From positions 1,079,646 to 1,143,645 of the forward strand of contig NZ_JAMXLB010000001.1 of assembly GCF_024054195.1 (NCBI RefSeq): DNA of 64,000 nt. Direction: 5' to 3'. Positions 35,573 through 45,006 of this stretch are shown here, piece after piece; within the stretch, counting starts at the first letter, position 1, and every line of letters begins with the position of its first letter. The translations under genes and the position numbers were made by a program. The notes under the pieces are model-generated. The model saw only the letters and a program-made list of their open reading frames with translations, had not been told where the DNA came from and ran no database searches. Source of the DNA: Flavobacterium sp. NRK F7 (lineage in GTDB: Bacteria; Bacteroidota; Bacteroidia; Flavobacteriales; Flavobacteriaceae).

Positions 35573-37093
35573 CTATTCCGAATAAAAACCTTCAATTTCT
35601 GGTTGGCGATATTTCCATAGTTTATGCAATGCTTTTATTTCATATGGGTACTGATACATTCCTGTTTTATAGCGAATCCCAGAAACCAATTTTAGTAGTA
35701 GTTTTTTATAACCTTTAATTCTAAAATCGGAAGTTGTGGGATAATAGCCATTTAATACAATTTCAAAGTTCTTTATAGTATCAATCATATAAGGTTTTAG
35801 CCAAGGAGTTAAAGGGTTTTTTCTTAAATCAAAATTTTCCCAACTTGGTGAAATCCAGTCTTCTAATTGTTCTGGAAACGAAAATCCAGCATCTAAAATT
35901 TGTTGGTATAATTCAGAACCTTCAGTAGGAACTGGACTGAACAAATAAATGATTATTTCTGCATTAGGGTTAATTTCTTTAATCTCTTTAATAAAATTAA
36001 TATCCCATAAAATTTGTTCATACACTTCTTTCTCAGTTTTGGCTGGCATACCTAATACAAAAGAAAGTTCCGGAATAATATCGGCATGTTTCATACGAAG
36101 TACAAAATCTTTAATCATTTGTCCCGTTTGTGTGCCACCTTTATTCATTTGTTTTAATACCTTGTCATTACCTGTTTCCGCTCCTAAAAAAATCATTTTA
36201 CAACCGGCTTTTCGCATCAGCTTTAGGTCATCATCACTATACATATTGATGGTATCAATTCTACCTTCTCCCCAATAACTAATGTTATCATTTAAAACTA
36301 ATTCGGAAAACTCTAAGACTCTTTTTTTTGAAGTGAAGAAATTATTGTCATGAAATTCAATGGCATCAATATCATATTTTTCTTTAAAATATTGTATGTC
36401 TTCATAAATTCTTTGAGCAGACATTCCTTTCCATTTGGCATTATATATAGGTACAACGGCACAAAAAGAACAGGAAAAAGGGCATCCCATACTAGAATGA
36501 TACGATAATGTTTTGTTTCCCATGAACGTTTTTGCCAAATAATTTTTAACAGGATAAAAGCTGTTTAAGTGTGCGTAAGGTAATTTTGGTAACGTATCTT
36601 GGTCTAATAATGCTTCAACAGCAGTCTTTATGATTTCACCTTTCTCATCTTTAAAAATTAAGTTTTTAATGAGGATTAAATTTTCCTTTTGATTGGTTTC
36701 TAGTGCCTGAATTAATTCAGGGAAAGTATTATCACCAGGGCCATTAATTACATAATCTACGTATCCAGAATGTAAACATACTTTATACTGGTTGGACGCA
36801 AAATAGCCTCCCCAAACCGTAATAATGTGAGGAAATTGTTGTTTGATTTTTTTTGTAAAAGGAATTGCCTGACGTAATTGCGGACCAGGCATAACGGTAG
36901 AACCAAAATATTTAAATTCACCCGTTTTTAAGTAATCTTCAATGGTTTGCCATGGGTCTTTCTCTAAATTTCCATCTACAAATACATACTCATATTTACC
37001 ATGAATTGATGCGCCTACTTGTAGAATAGAATTCGGAATTCTATGTTTGCCATTGGCACTCCTAGGATTGAATATGATGATTTTGTTATTCAT
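35573..37093 (-). CDS. B12-binding-type radical SAM protein 1
   Basis: A 506-aa protein with an N-terminal Rossmann-like cobalamin-binding-type domain (about residues 1-150; IIFNPRSANGKHRIPNS, FGSTVMPGPQLRQAIPF, ITVWGGYFAS) and a radical SAM domain with cluster motif CxxxCxxC in GCPFSCSFC (about 202-210). The domain ends near 400 and is followed by a C-terminal helical tail. The His of the usual DxHxxG motif is absent (VDGNLEKDP), as in other His-off members. Relatives include BchE-, HpnJ- and methyltransferase-type enzymes. It shares more with the copy at 45007 than with those at 47171 and 49304. It overlaps the ASST-like gene by one base. Confidence 0.88.
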   Translation of the reverse strand: MNNKIIIFNPRSANGKHRIPNSILQVGASIHGKYEYVFVDGNLEKDPWQTIEDYLKTGEFKYFGSTVMPGPQLRQAIPFTKKIKQQFPHIITVWGGYFASNQYKVCLHSGYVDYVINGPGDNTFPELIQALETNQKENLILIKNLIFKDEKGEIIKTAVEALLDQDTLPKLPYAHLNSFYPVKNYLAKTFMGNKTLSYHSSMGCPFSCSFCAVVPIYNAKWKGMSAQRIYEDIQYFKEKYDIDAIEFHDNNFFTSKKRVLEFSELVLNDNISYWGEGRIDTINMYSDDDLKLMRKAGCKMIFLGAETGNDKVLKQMNKGGTQTGQMIKDFVLRMKHADIIPELSFVLGMPAKTEKEVYEQILWDINFIKEIKEINPNAEIIIYLFSPVPTEGSELYQQILDAGFSFPEQLEDWISPSWENFDLRKNPLTPWLKPYMIDTIKNFEIVLNGYYPTTSDFRIKGYKKLLLKLVSGIRYKTGMYQYPYEIKALHKLWKYRQPEIEGFYSE

Positions 37094-38541
37094 TAGAAAT
37101 TGATGTTGTATTTTAAGGCTCTATAAGAATAGGTAAATCGGTTTGGGTTATTGGTAAAACTGATGTCCAATTGAATATTTCCGTTAAAGTCAATTTCTGT
37201 AATATCCGATTTATTGGCATTGATTTGTGAATAAACGTTTCCTCCCCAACCAATGAAATAATTGTTATTTAGCTTTTGTACGGATCCCATAATATCAGAA
37301 TAACGACCATTTTCATGATATTCGTATACTAAGTTAGCGGTTAAATTTGTTTCATCTAAATTAAATTCAGCTATTCTACTTTCTTGAGGAGTTTTAGTTA
37401 CACCATTGTCAAAGAGAAGTAAATTTCCATTATTTAAAATGGTAGCATGATGAGGATGTGAAATAATTTGATTACCAGATAAATTAAAATCATCATTATT
37501 GCCACCAAAACGCCAAATGATAGTTCCAGTTGTTCGATCTATTTTATAAATTTGATTGGTATGTCTAGCAGAAAGAATAAAATTCTGATCATTTGGGTCA
37601 ATGCTTAAAGAATTAAAATGAAAATAATCGACTCTTTCACTAGTCGCATATTGCTCGTAATAGATAGTGTCTGTAGCGCCAAGTAATTCAGGATGTTCTG
37701 CGGAATTCCATTCAAAAACAACTTGATTGTTTACAATTTCTTGAAAAACTAATTCAACTAGTTTAACCGAGTTACTTCCTCCATAGGAAGTCATATCTAC
37801 ATTTTCTCTAACATATACTCCAGGTACAATGTAATGATTGTCATTTAAGTATATGAAATCATGATTTTCAACATTATAAATGTATGAACTATTCGTTTGA
37901 ATTAAATCAATTTGATTTATTTCTTCAAAATTTTCATTCAATATAACTACTTTATTAAGTTCAGTAACACTATACGAATAGCGTCTTCCTGAAGGTGTTT
38001 CAAATGATTTGAAATTGATTACTCCTTTATAAGGAATACGTTTGTAATATACTGGAAAACCATCATTGTTTAAGATAGCCACGTAAGAATAGTCTAATGT
38101 AGAAGATAGAGAAAAATCAAAAAGATTTATAAGAATATATCCATCAGAAGGGTTGTTTTTAGTAATTAAATTTGTTTTCGGAAGATCCGTTGGTAGATAA
38201 TGAATGGTGTAGGTTTTATTTGTTGGTAATCCTGTTTTAATTGTAATATCATTACCTGGACTGAGTTTCAAAGTGGTGATTTTATTAGTAACCCTTTGAT
38301 TGTTTATAAAAAATGTTTTAGAGGAATTATAGTTTTCAAGAGTTATTTCTATATTTTTTAAAGTATTTAAAGAAGTAATGTAATAATCCGTTACCTCGGT
38401 ATTAAATGCTGGATATATTTCACCTGTAGAAATTGTAATAGAGGTGATTTCATTATTAATTATTCCATCATCTTCTGAACAAGAAGATACCATAAAAAGC
38501 AGTACTAATAAAAGGCAAAAATTGGAAAAAAAGTTATTCAT
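37093..38541 (-). CDS. Arylsulfotransferase-like lipoprotein with cadherin-like N-terminal domain
   Basis: Lipobox SSC (Cys21) follows a hydrophobic signal. Residues 25-110 look like a cadherin-like beta-sandwich (SITISTGEIYPAFNTEVTDY). The rest is a beta-propeller of the aryl-sulfate sulfotransferase (ASST/ArsT) family: NHDFIYLNDNHYIVPG, YFHFNSLSIDPNDQNFILSA, KIDRTTGTIIWRFGGNNDD and ISHPHHATILNNGNLLLFDN. In ASST enzymes the His and Arg residues of these motifs transfer sulfate between phenols without PAPS. Inside the glycan cluster it could act on the surface product, by sulfation or binding. Activity is not proven by sequence. Confidence 0.75.
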   Translation of the reverse strand: MNNFFSNFCLLLVLLFMVSSCSEDDGIINNEITSITISTGEIYPAFNTEVTDYYITSLNTLKNIEITLENYNSSKTFFINNQRVTNKITTLKLSPGNDITIKTGLPTNKTYTIHYLPTDLPKTNLITKNNPSDGYILINLFDFSLSSTLDYSYVAILNNDGFPVYYKRIPYKGVINFKSFETPSGRRYSYSVTELNKVVILNENFEEINQIDLIQTNSSYIYNVENHDFIYLNDNHYIVPGVYVRENVDMTSYGGSNSVKLVELVFQEIVNNQVVFEWNSAEHPELLGATDTIYYEQYATSERVDYFHFNSLSIDPNDQNFILSARHTNQIYKIDRTTGTIIWRFGGNNDDFNLSGNQIISHPHHATILNNGNLLLFDNGVTKTPQESRIAEFNLDETNLTANLVYEYHENGRYSDIMGSVQKLNNNYFIGWGGNVYSQINANKSDITEIDFNGNIQLDISFTNNPNRFTYSYRALKYNINF

Positions 38542-38614
38542 ACAAGTTTTTTATATAATAAAATCAAACTATTACAAGCAAATATACTTACTGTAATAAA
38601 TAAATACTAATTAT

Positions 38615-39445
38615 TTAAATAGATTGTTTTTTATAAATGCTATAATAAGAGTTAAAGCTTTTTCGATTGAGAATACGTTTAATTAGAAACTTAAATGGTC
38701 CATACTTATAATTTTTAAAAGCATTCTTTTTTAGAAACTTTAAATCTTCGGTTTCTAAATACCCTTTAGTTTGATAAATAAGAAGAGGTATTGAATACAG
38801 TTTGAAAAAATCTTCTTGTATTTTTTTAAAAGCTAAATTTATTTTTTCTGGAAAAGTATAAACCGCCAAACCAGTGATAATAATAATTCCATCTTTTTTT
38901 AGAAGCCTTTTAGCATGATTTAGTATCTCTTCTTTATTTTCAAGATAAGCCCAGTTTCTATTAAAAATAATTACATCAAAAGTTGCTTCTATTCTCCAAA
39001 TATCTGTTGGTAAAAGTTGTATGGCTATAAAATTGTTCTTGTAATATTTCCTTGCTTTTAGGCCATCAAATTCATCAATAAAGAGGTCAGTAGTAACTAA
39101 TTGATGTCCTTTTTGGGACAAGTAATTGCTTAACCACCCATTCCATCCACCATAATCTAGAATATGTAAGTTTTTTCTGTCTTTAATTTTGTTTTCGATT
39201 ATTTTTAAATCCTTTCTTTTTGATTTCCAAGAATTATCATGTATTGAAAAGGGTAAATTTTCATATAAAGCGGTATCCTTTATTCTTTCCCCTCTTTGTT
39301 CTCTGAAATCTGTAAAGCAATTTAAAAAACGATCAAGTTGCTCTTTTTTTTCATTTGGAATAAAATCATAAACGCCCTCCAGCTGATACTGTTTTAAATC
39401 ATTTAAATCTTGAGCTTCCTTAAAATCAGGATGACGAACTTTCAT
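38615..39445 (-). CDS. Class I SAM methyltransferase with degenerate motif I
   Basis: A 276-aa protein. Motif I reads LHILDYGGWNGWLSNYLSQ, where the usual GxGxG is replaced by GGWNG; motif II is TTDLFIDEF; later motifs are FDVIIFNRNWAYL and KRLLKKDGIIIITGL. The N-terminal 90 residues (helical) and the basic C-terminal end are extra. It overlaps the flippase gene by 20 bases. It could methylate a glycan or lipid headgroup in the cluster. Substrate unknown. Confidence 0.75.
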   Translation of the reverse strand: MKVRHPDFKEAQDLNDLKQYQLEGVYDFIPNEKKEQLDRFLNCFTDFREQRGERIKDTALYENLPFSIHDNSWKSKRKDLKIIENKIKDRKNLHILDYGGWNGWLSNYLSQKGHQLVTTDLFIDEFDGLKARKYYKNNFIAIQLLPTDIWRIEATFDVIIFNRNWAYLENKEEILNHAKRLLKKDGIIIITGLAVYTFPEKINLAFKKIQEDFFKLYSIPLLIYQTKGYLETEDLKFLKKNAFKNYKYGPFKFLIKRILNRKSFNSYYSIYKKQSI

Positions 39446-40568
39446 ATTTTTTTATTATGATTAAATAAATCCACTGTGTGATGCAAACACTAATAAAAAT
39501 ACCTACAACCCCTAGTTTTTTTAATAATACAAAACCAAGTATAAAGTTAATTAATGTAGCAAAAAGATTAGAATATAGTACTTTTTTTTCAAGATGTTTT
39601 TTATACAAGCTATAAATAGGTATAATATAGTAAAATGAAGGTAAGGTGGAAAAGAAACAAATTATATAAACGGGCCATTCTAAACCTAACTTGACATATT
39701 TTTCTAAGAATAACCAAATGCAAAAAGACCCTAAAAGTGCCATAGGAATAGCAATTTTTCCAGCTATTTTCATTAGTTTATCAAATACCTGTTTATTGGA
39801 TCGATATAATGATTTATTGATAGGTGCGGTAATCAAAAATGCCATAGATTGAAGCATTAAAAACGCTGTCGTAATCGTTTGATAACTAGAAATAATTTCC
39901 TTAGATAAAAATAAGTTCACCAAATATAAATCTATTTTAGAGTTTATCATTCCGCTAAACCCTAAAATGAAAAAGAATAAGCTAAACAATAATTGTTGAG
40001 ATGAAATTTGAAAGCTTAATTTTTCTTTCCAAATTTTAAATAAAATTATACTGGATACTACTTTAACTAAAATACTTAAGCTATATATTCCTAAAATAAA
40101 TTCTAAATCGAATTTTTCTTGATAATTTAAGGCGATAAAAAAAATCAAAAAGCCAAGAATTTCTATGAAAAGTTGCTGCGCAAATTTCTGTTGATAGATA
40201 ATCAAACTTTCAAAAGAATTATAGGTGTGCATCAGAAATATAATTAGAATAGCACTTAATGAAATTTTTATTGGGAAAAAGAAAAAAAGAATACTGGTCG
40301 TAAAAATTAAAAGACTCCTTGTGAAAAAATTAGAAAAAAAATGAAAATAGACTTTTGATGGTTGATGACTATAGATTCGTATTAAATATTCTTTATTACC
40401 CCAGTTAAGTATGAAAACAAAAAGTGAAATCCATATTTGAATACTGATATATTCTCCCCAATTTTGTTTTCCAAAATGTTGTATACCAAAAATTATAATT
40501 ATAAAATTTAATAAGGGAATAGTAAAACCACGTATGATATTAGTACAAATTTTAATTAATCTCTCCAT
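39426..40568 (-). CDS. Wzx-like polysaccharide flippase/MATE-type membrane protein
   Basis: A 380-aa protein made almost entirely of TM helices (about 11-12), ending in KKYESSSS. It has the features of the polysaccharide-transporter (MOP/Wzx) class: repeated short loops, KQNWGEYISIQIWISLFVFI early on, and KIDLYLVNLFLSKEIISSYQ in the middle. Such proteins flip undecaprenyl-linked glycans from the cytoplasmic to the periplasmic face. At 380 aa it is shorter than typical Wzx (420-500), missing part of one end or with short loops. It overlaps the GT4 gene by 17 bases. Confidence 0.75.
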   Translation of the reverse strand: MERLIKICTNIIRGFTIPLLNFIIIIFGIQHFGKQNWGEYISIQIWISLFVFILNWGNKEYLIRIYSHQPSKVYFHFFSNFFTRSLLIFTTSILFFFFPIKISLSAILIIFLMHTYNSFESLIIYQQKFAQQLFIEILGFLIFFIALNYQEKFDLEFILGIYSLSILVKVVSSIILFKIWKEKLSFQISSQQLLFSLFFFILGFSGMINSKIDLYLVNLFLSKEIISSYQTITTAFLMLQSMAFLITAPINKSLYRSNKQVFDKLMKIAGKIAIPMALLGSFCIWLFLEKYVKLGLEWPVYIICFFSTLPSFYYIIPIYSLYKKHLEKKVLYSNLFATLINFILGFVLLKKLGVVGIFISVCITQWIYLIIIKKYESSSS

Positions 40569-41610
40569 GGTATAAAGTTAGATAGTCAATTAAAACAGAC
40601 TCTAGATTAAATAAAAGCTTGCGTTGTTTTGTATTACTTTTTTGGTCTAACAATAAAAGACAATTCATTATTAAATTTTCTTTAGAATCACCTATTTTCC
40701 ATTCTGGAATAGCAGTGCTAAAACCTACATCAAAAGAAACTAGTTTCATTCCAGAATAGAGTGCTTCTAAAAAAACAAATCCAAATGATTCATAGCTGCT
40801 AGTGTGTAATAAGATATTGGAAATACTCATTTTTTCCAAAACCTTTTTTCTTGAAAGTTTGCCTTTTAATTGAATGGTATTTTTTAAATTATAAGTTTCA
40901 ATTAATTGATTGATTTTTGCATATTCGGTTCCATTGCCTATGATTTCAACTTTAATGTTAGGTTTTATTTCAACTAAATTTTTAATGATTTCAACAAATA
41001 AGGTATAATTTTTAATCGAAGTTAAAGAACCTACTCCCAAAATATCAATTTTATTTTCTTTTAAGTTAGGGAAATTGTTCTCGTCTAAAACCCAAGGAAT
41101 AATTTGAGAATTTATAGTATGATTTGTAAATAAAGCAGTTTGATGATGATGTGATAAGGTAACAAGCGTAGCGTTCGATTTTTTTAAATGATATGCATAT
41201 TTGTTTTTTTTATAAACATCTTGTCCCATAGCAGTTACAATATGTTTTATATTGTATTTTTTTGAAAATAGTTCTCCAATAAAAGAGCATTCTCCTATCC
41301 AAAAACTATGTAGTGCCGTTATAGGTTGCTGAAAATGCATTTTTTTAAGTAAAGAATACGCTTTTTTCCAAATTATAATTTTTTTAAACTTACTGTTCTC
41401 TCCATTTAGAGGGACAACAAGGATTCCATTCCAATAGTATTTTTGTTTTGTAAATGGATATTGGAAAGTGATTATGGTTATTTTCAAATATGGTGCAAAA
41501 GTAACTAAGGCTTTCAAATAAACTTGTAAGGCAGGAATTGCTGTAGAATCCTCTTCACATTCAGGGAAGCCGGGTGTTAAAAAAACAAGATGTGTATTGC
41601 TGTTTTGCAT
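40552..41610 (-). CDS. GT4-family glycosyltransferase
   Basis: A 352-aa GT-B fold enzyme. The EX7E catalytic motif is visible in ESFGFVFLEALYSGMKLVSF, the donor-site region being HTSSYESFG. Other segments are HIVTAMGQDVYKKN, ILGVGSLTSIKNYTLFVEII and VEIIGNGTEYAKINQL, all typical of GT4. It would add a sugar to a lipid-linked acceptor on the cytoplasmic side. It lies 22 bp after the GNAT gene and overlaps the flippase. Confidence 0.9.
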   Translation of the reverse strand: MQNSNTHLVFLTPGFPECEEDSTAIPALQVYLKALVTFAPYLKITIITFQYPFTKQKYYWNGILVVPLNGENSKFKKIIIWKKAYSLLKKMHFQQPITALHSFWIGECSFIGELFSKKYNIKHIVTAMGQDVYKKNKYAYHLKKSNATLVTLSHHHQTALFTNHTINSQIIPWVLDENNFPNLKENKIDILGVGSLTSIKNYTLFVEIIKNLVEIKPNIKVEIIGNGTEYAKINQLIETYNLKNTIQLKGKLSRKKVLEKMSISNILLHTSSYESFGFVFLEALYSGMKLVSFDVGFSTAIPEWKIGDSKENLIMNCLLLLDQKSNTKQRKLLFNLESVLIDYLTLYHGEIN

Positions 41611-41632
41611 TATTTTTCTCTACTTATGTTTT

Positions 41633-42559
41633 TTAATAAGTATCTAAATTAGAATAACTAAAGGTGAAATTTTTAATTTCTATTTCAGAATCAAAGTTTA
41701 AATAACCTATTAACCATGATTCTTTTGACGAATTAAAATTATTTAATTGTAAAGCCATTTTTGATAAGGAATCTACCTGAAAAAGAATTTCATTTATGCC
41801 TAGAAAAAAAGCTTTTGTTTTTAATTTTTGTATGGTTTTTTTTAAGGCAAATTCAGAAGGTGCATAAAAAATCCCAACATGTATAATGGCTTCAATTTTA
41901 AACCAAATTAAGCAACCCTCATCTTCCATAAAATAATGGGGTTGTATTTTGTTTTTATATGATATAAATTTATCATTAAAGACTTGTTGAAACTGTTTTG
42001 TTTCATTTGTGTTTATTTTTTCAAGACTTCCAATAGGAGGTTTTTGTTTAAAAAAGTAGGAATAAATAAAATTAAAATGCAATTTGTTCACCATTTTTGC
42101 AAAAGGGATGGTGGGAATTTTTATATGATAGCGCTGCATAGGTAGATGCTCTTTCCAATCTAATTTTTTTGTACTATGATAGGTGTTCTCACTATGAAAA
42201 GCATATACAAATTTTATATTCTCTTGTTTCATTATCTCGTAAGAAAACTTTGCTAATTGAAAGTGTAATCCTTGACCTTGATATTCTTTTAATGTAAACG
42301 AATCACAGGCATGAGCCACAAAAATAGTTTTCTCTTTATTAGCAAACTGTTGCGGTAAGGCTCCATAAAAAGCTACGGGTAAATTTTCGAAATATGCAAT
42401 ACTACATATGTTTTGTATTCCAAGATATGATGTGTCATATTTATTCTTTAGATAGTTTATGGAAACTTTTTTATTGAATACCTTAAAGAAAAGAGTTTTT
42501 ACAGCGAAAAAATCTTTTTCTTCTAAACGTTTTATTAAATAGTTTTTTGGTATACTCAT
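41633..42559 (-). CDS. GNAT-fold acyltransferase
   Basis: A 308-aa protein with an N-terminal GNAT domain. The acetyl-CoA loop is in CDSFTLKEYQGQGLHFQLAK (about residues 75-95, with Q-x-x-G-x-G/A form QGQGL), preceded by the strand VAFYGALPQQFAN. The second half (about 150-308) is a less conserved region that may be a second, degenerate GNAT domain. In this cluster it could acylate an amino sugar. It lies 5 bp after the deacetylase gene, which could expose such an amino group. Confidence 0.75.
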   Translation of the reverse strand: MSIPKNYLIKRLEEKDFFAVKTLFFKVFNKKVSINYLKNKYDTSYLGIQNICSIAYFENLPVAFYGALPQQFANKEKTIFVAHACDSFTLKEYQGQGLHFQLAKFSYEIMKQENIKFVYAFHSENTYHSTKKLDWKEHLPMQRYHIKIPTIPFAKMVNKLHFNFIYSYFFKQKPPIGSLEKINTNETKQFQQVFNDKFISYKNKIQPHYFMEDEGCLIWFKIEAIIHVGIFYAPSEFALKKTIQKLKTKAFFLGINEILFQVDSLSKMALQLNNFNSSKESWLIGYLNFDSEIEIKNFTFSYSNLDTY

Positions 42560-42564
42560 TATAA

Positions 42565-43554
42565 TTAGAAATAGGAACCTTTTAATAAAAAAGCAATTTG
42601 ATTTTCTAATGAAATATAAGGATTTATTACGAATCGACTTTGAGTGTAGGGATTATTTTTTCCATAAGTTGTTGTATAATCAACTAAAAGAATTTTTTCA
42701 AACCCTATTGAAGTACAATATGCCAATAATTCATCACTGTAATAACCAAAAGGGAATGCAAATGTTTTAATATTTGTTTTACAAATTTCTTCAAGGATGA
42801 ATTTACTTATTACAATTTCTTTTTTTGCTTCATCCAAAGGGATTGTACATAAATTAGCGTGGGTATGACTGTGAGATCCAAAGCTAAAAAGTGCATTTTT
42901 ATGGATGGATTGGATTTGCTCCAATGACATTAGTTGCCAATAATCATTTAAATCTTTTTGTTGTATATCCTTCCAGTCTTCTTCAAAAACAGTATAAATT
43001 TCTTTTATTTTATCAAATGAATGACTTTTTAAAACTGTTTTTAAAGTCATTCCATTTGACAAAAAATCATTTTTGCTTTTGGTATACGTTATTCCATCAA
43101 AAATAATTTTTGTTTTTGAGGTAAAATAAGAAACTAGATCAATAAAATCAGCCCAAAGATAGTCATTGTTCTGATGAATTGTAGTTATAAAAAAATGAGC
43201 AGGAATTTCATACTTTTCTAAAATGGGGATTGCATATTTATAGTTATTTGCATAACCATCATCAAATGTAATAGCAATATTTAAAGTGTTTTTTTTAAAT
43301 TTTTTGTTATAAAAATCGTCTAAAGAGATAACATTAAAATGAGTCGTTAGATATTGTATTATTTTTTCAAAATAAGAAACGGATATAAATTTACTATTAA
43401 ATATATTTTTTTCATTTTGATTAATGCCGTGAAATACTAAAATTCGCTCACCATATCTATTCTTAAATAGGTGTTTTTGAAGCTTTAATTTGATAAAAAC
43501 GGTATGTAGTGTCAGCCAAAAAAGATAGTTGATCTTTATCCAATACTTACTCAT
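42565..43554 (-). CDS. Polysaccharide deacetylase (NodB-like) 1
   Basis: A 329-aa carbohydrate esterase 4-type protein. Motif 1 is ITFDDGYANNYKYAIPILEK with the catalytic Asp pair; the metal motif is FGSHSHTHANL (HxxxH); motif 3 is FAFPFGYYSDE. The N-terminal helix (about 1-22, INYLFWLTLHTVFIKLK) may anchor it to the membrane. It would remove acetyl groups from N-acetyl sugars of the glycan. The next gene upstream overlaps it by 8 bases. Confidence 0.88.
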   Translation of the reverse strand: MSKYWIKINYLFWLTLHTVFIKLKLQKHLFKNRYGERILVFHGINQNEKNIFNSKFISVSYFEKIIQYLTTHFNVISLDDFYNKKFKKNTLNIAITFDDGYANNYKYAIPILEKYEIPAHFFITTIHQNNDYLWADFIDLVSYFTSKTKIIFDGITYTKSKNDFLSNGMTLKTVLKSHSFDKIKEIYTVFEEDWKDIQQKDLNDYWQLMSLEQIQSIHKNALFSFGSHSHTHANLCTIPLDEAKKEIVISKFILEEICKTNIKTFAFPFGYYSDELLAYCTSIGFEKILLVDYTTTYGKNNPYTQSRFVINPYISLENQIAFLLKGSYF

Positions 43555-44971
43555 TCTTCAATGGTTTTATTTTATATAGCATCCAGCCATCAGGAAATTC
43601 TTTTAAACAAATTAAATTGTATTCATTATTTAATTTATTCCAATTAAGTAAAGGATTTTGACCTTCCCATTGTTTTTGAAATTTTGTTGGATGGAAAAGT
43701 ACCAATGCATCTTTTTCAAAAGTAGCATATTCAATAACCCATAAATTTTTATAATCAAAATCTAATCCTCTTCCTTGTAATGCAACATCGATATCAAAAC
43801 TATATAAAGTATTTTTTTTATAATTGTGCAATTCTTTAGCGATTGTTTTTTCTAAAATATTTCGGTTCAAAATAGGTTTCAAACTCAAATAACTCAAGCA
43901 TACTTGAAGGAATAATAAAGTTAAAATCAAAAATTTTTCCATTTTATAAGTTTCCATTTTATCTACTAAATAAAGATAACTAGGATATAAAACAATTATT
44001 CCTAATGGATAAGAAAGTAATAAAAAACGATTGTTTTGATATGGAATTCCTGCTAAAAACAAACTATAGGTTAGCAACGAAAAAAGTACTATTTTTATTT
44101 CTGTTGTTATTATTTTGGTCTTGAAATAAAGTAATACTAAAACAATTCCAAAAAATAGAAATCTTGGATGAAATAAAGAGGAAAAGGCATAAATTATATT
44201 AGGAAAATTATAATTATTTACTCCTTCACTAGTCGTAAAAGATAGTTTAAAAAAATTAATAACTGACCATAATGTTAAGGCGTTGTGGTTCAAAAAGCCT
44301 ATTGCGTTCTTTTGAATAAAAACGTGTGGCAATAAAAGAACTACACCAACTAGTACTAGTACAGGTAGGTGAAGAAAGTGTTTTTTTGTTTTAAAAAAGG
44401 AATAACAAATAGTTACAGCTAAAGGAGATAAAACTACAAATGCTACATAACGAGTCATTACGGCACAAATACTAAACACTACTACTAAATATAGATGTTT
44501 GATGGTTTCTTTTTTGTAATAACTAAATCCATGGTAAAAGCTAAGCACTATTAATGCAGTACAAAACATATCTGACATATTGGTAATGCCAAGACGGAAT
44601 ACCAATGGAGAAAATACAAAGGTTGCTAAAACATACAAAGAAATATAATTTGTTCTAGGATATAAGAGTAGAATGGTTTTTGAAATAAAATAACCACTTA
44701 TCACTAAAGCGGCTATGCTAATCAATTGAAGCGCTATTGGAGGGGCAAATAGTAAGCTTACAATAGAACCTGTAATAGGGTAATAAAGAGGCCAAAAAAA
44801 GCTGCCTGGTGGTTTTCCTGATATTAAATACGTATGTAATGCTTTAGTGTATCTCAGGTATTCATACGAATCTTGGCCATATAATCCATCAAAGTCAAGA
44901 ATAAAATGAATCACAATAAATAAAACTAAAATGAAACTTATTGTAATTAGGGTGGATTTATAGCTAAACAT
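43547..44971 (-). CDS. GT-C membrane glycosyltransferase (GT39/ArnT-like)
   Basis: A 474-aa protein with about 10-11 TM helices. The first periplasmic loop has the acidic motif GLYGQDSYEYLRYTKAL, with the Asp needed by GT-C enzymes, and there is a soluble-looking C-terminal end. Relatives use polyprenyl-phosphate sugars to decorate lipids or proteins on the periplasmic side. It is the first gene of the minus-strand part of the cluster and is divergent from the radical SAM gene at 45007, only 35 bp away. Confidence 0.8.
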   Translation of the reverse strand: MFSYKSTLITISFILVLFIVIHFILDFDGLYGQDSYEYLRYTKALHTYLISGKPPGSFFWPLYYPITGSIVSLLFAPPIALQLISIAALVISGYFISKTILLLYPRTNYISLYVLATFVFSPLVFRLGITNMSDMFCTALIVLSFYHGFSYYKKETIKHLYLVVVFSICAVMTRYVAFVVLSPLAVTICYSFFKTKKHFLHLPVLVLVGVVLLLPHVFIQKNAIGFLNHNALTLWSVINFFKLSFTTSEGVNNYNFPNIIYAFSSLFHPRFLFFGIVLVLLYFKTKIITTEIKIVLFSLLTYSLFLAGIPYQNNRFLLLSYPLGIIVLYPSYLYLVDKMETYKMEKFLILTLLFLQVCLSYLSLKPILNRNILEKTIAKELHNYKKNTLYSFDIDVALQGRGLDFDYKNLWVIEYATFEKDALVLFHPTKFQKQWEGQNPLLNWNKLNNEYNLICLKEFPDGWMLYKIKPLKNE

Positions 44972-45006
44972 TACTTATTTTTGGATAAATAAAGATACAA
45001 TTATTT

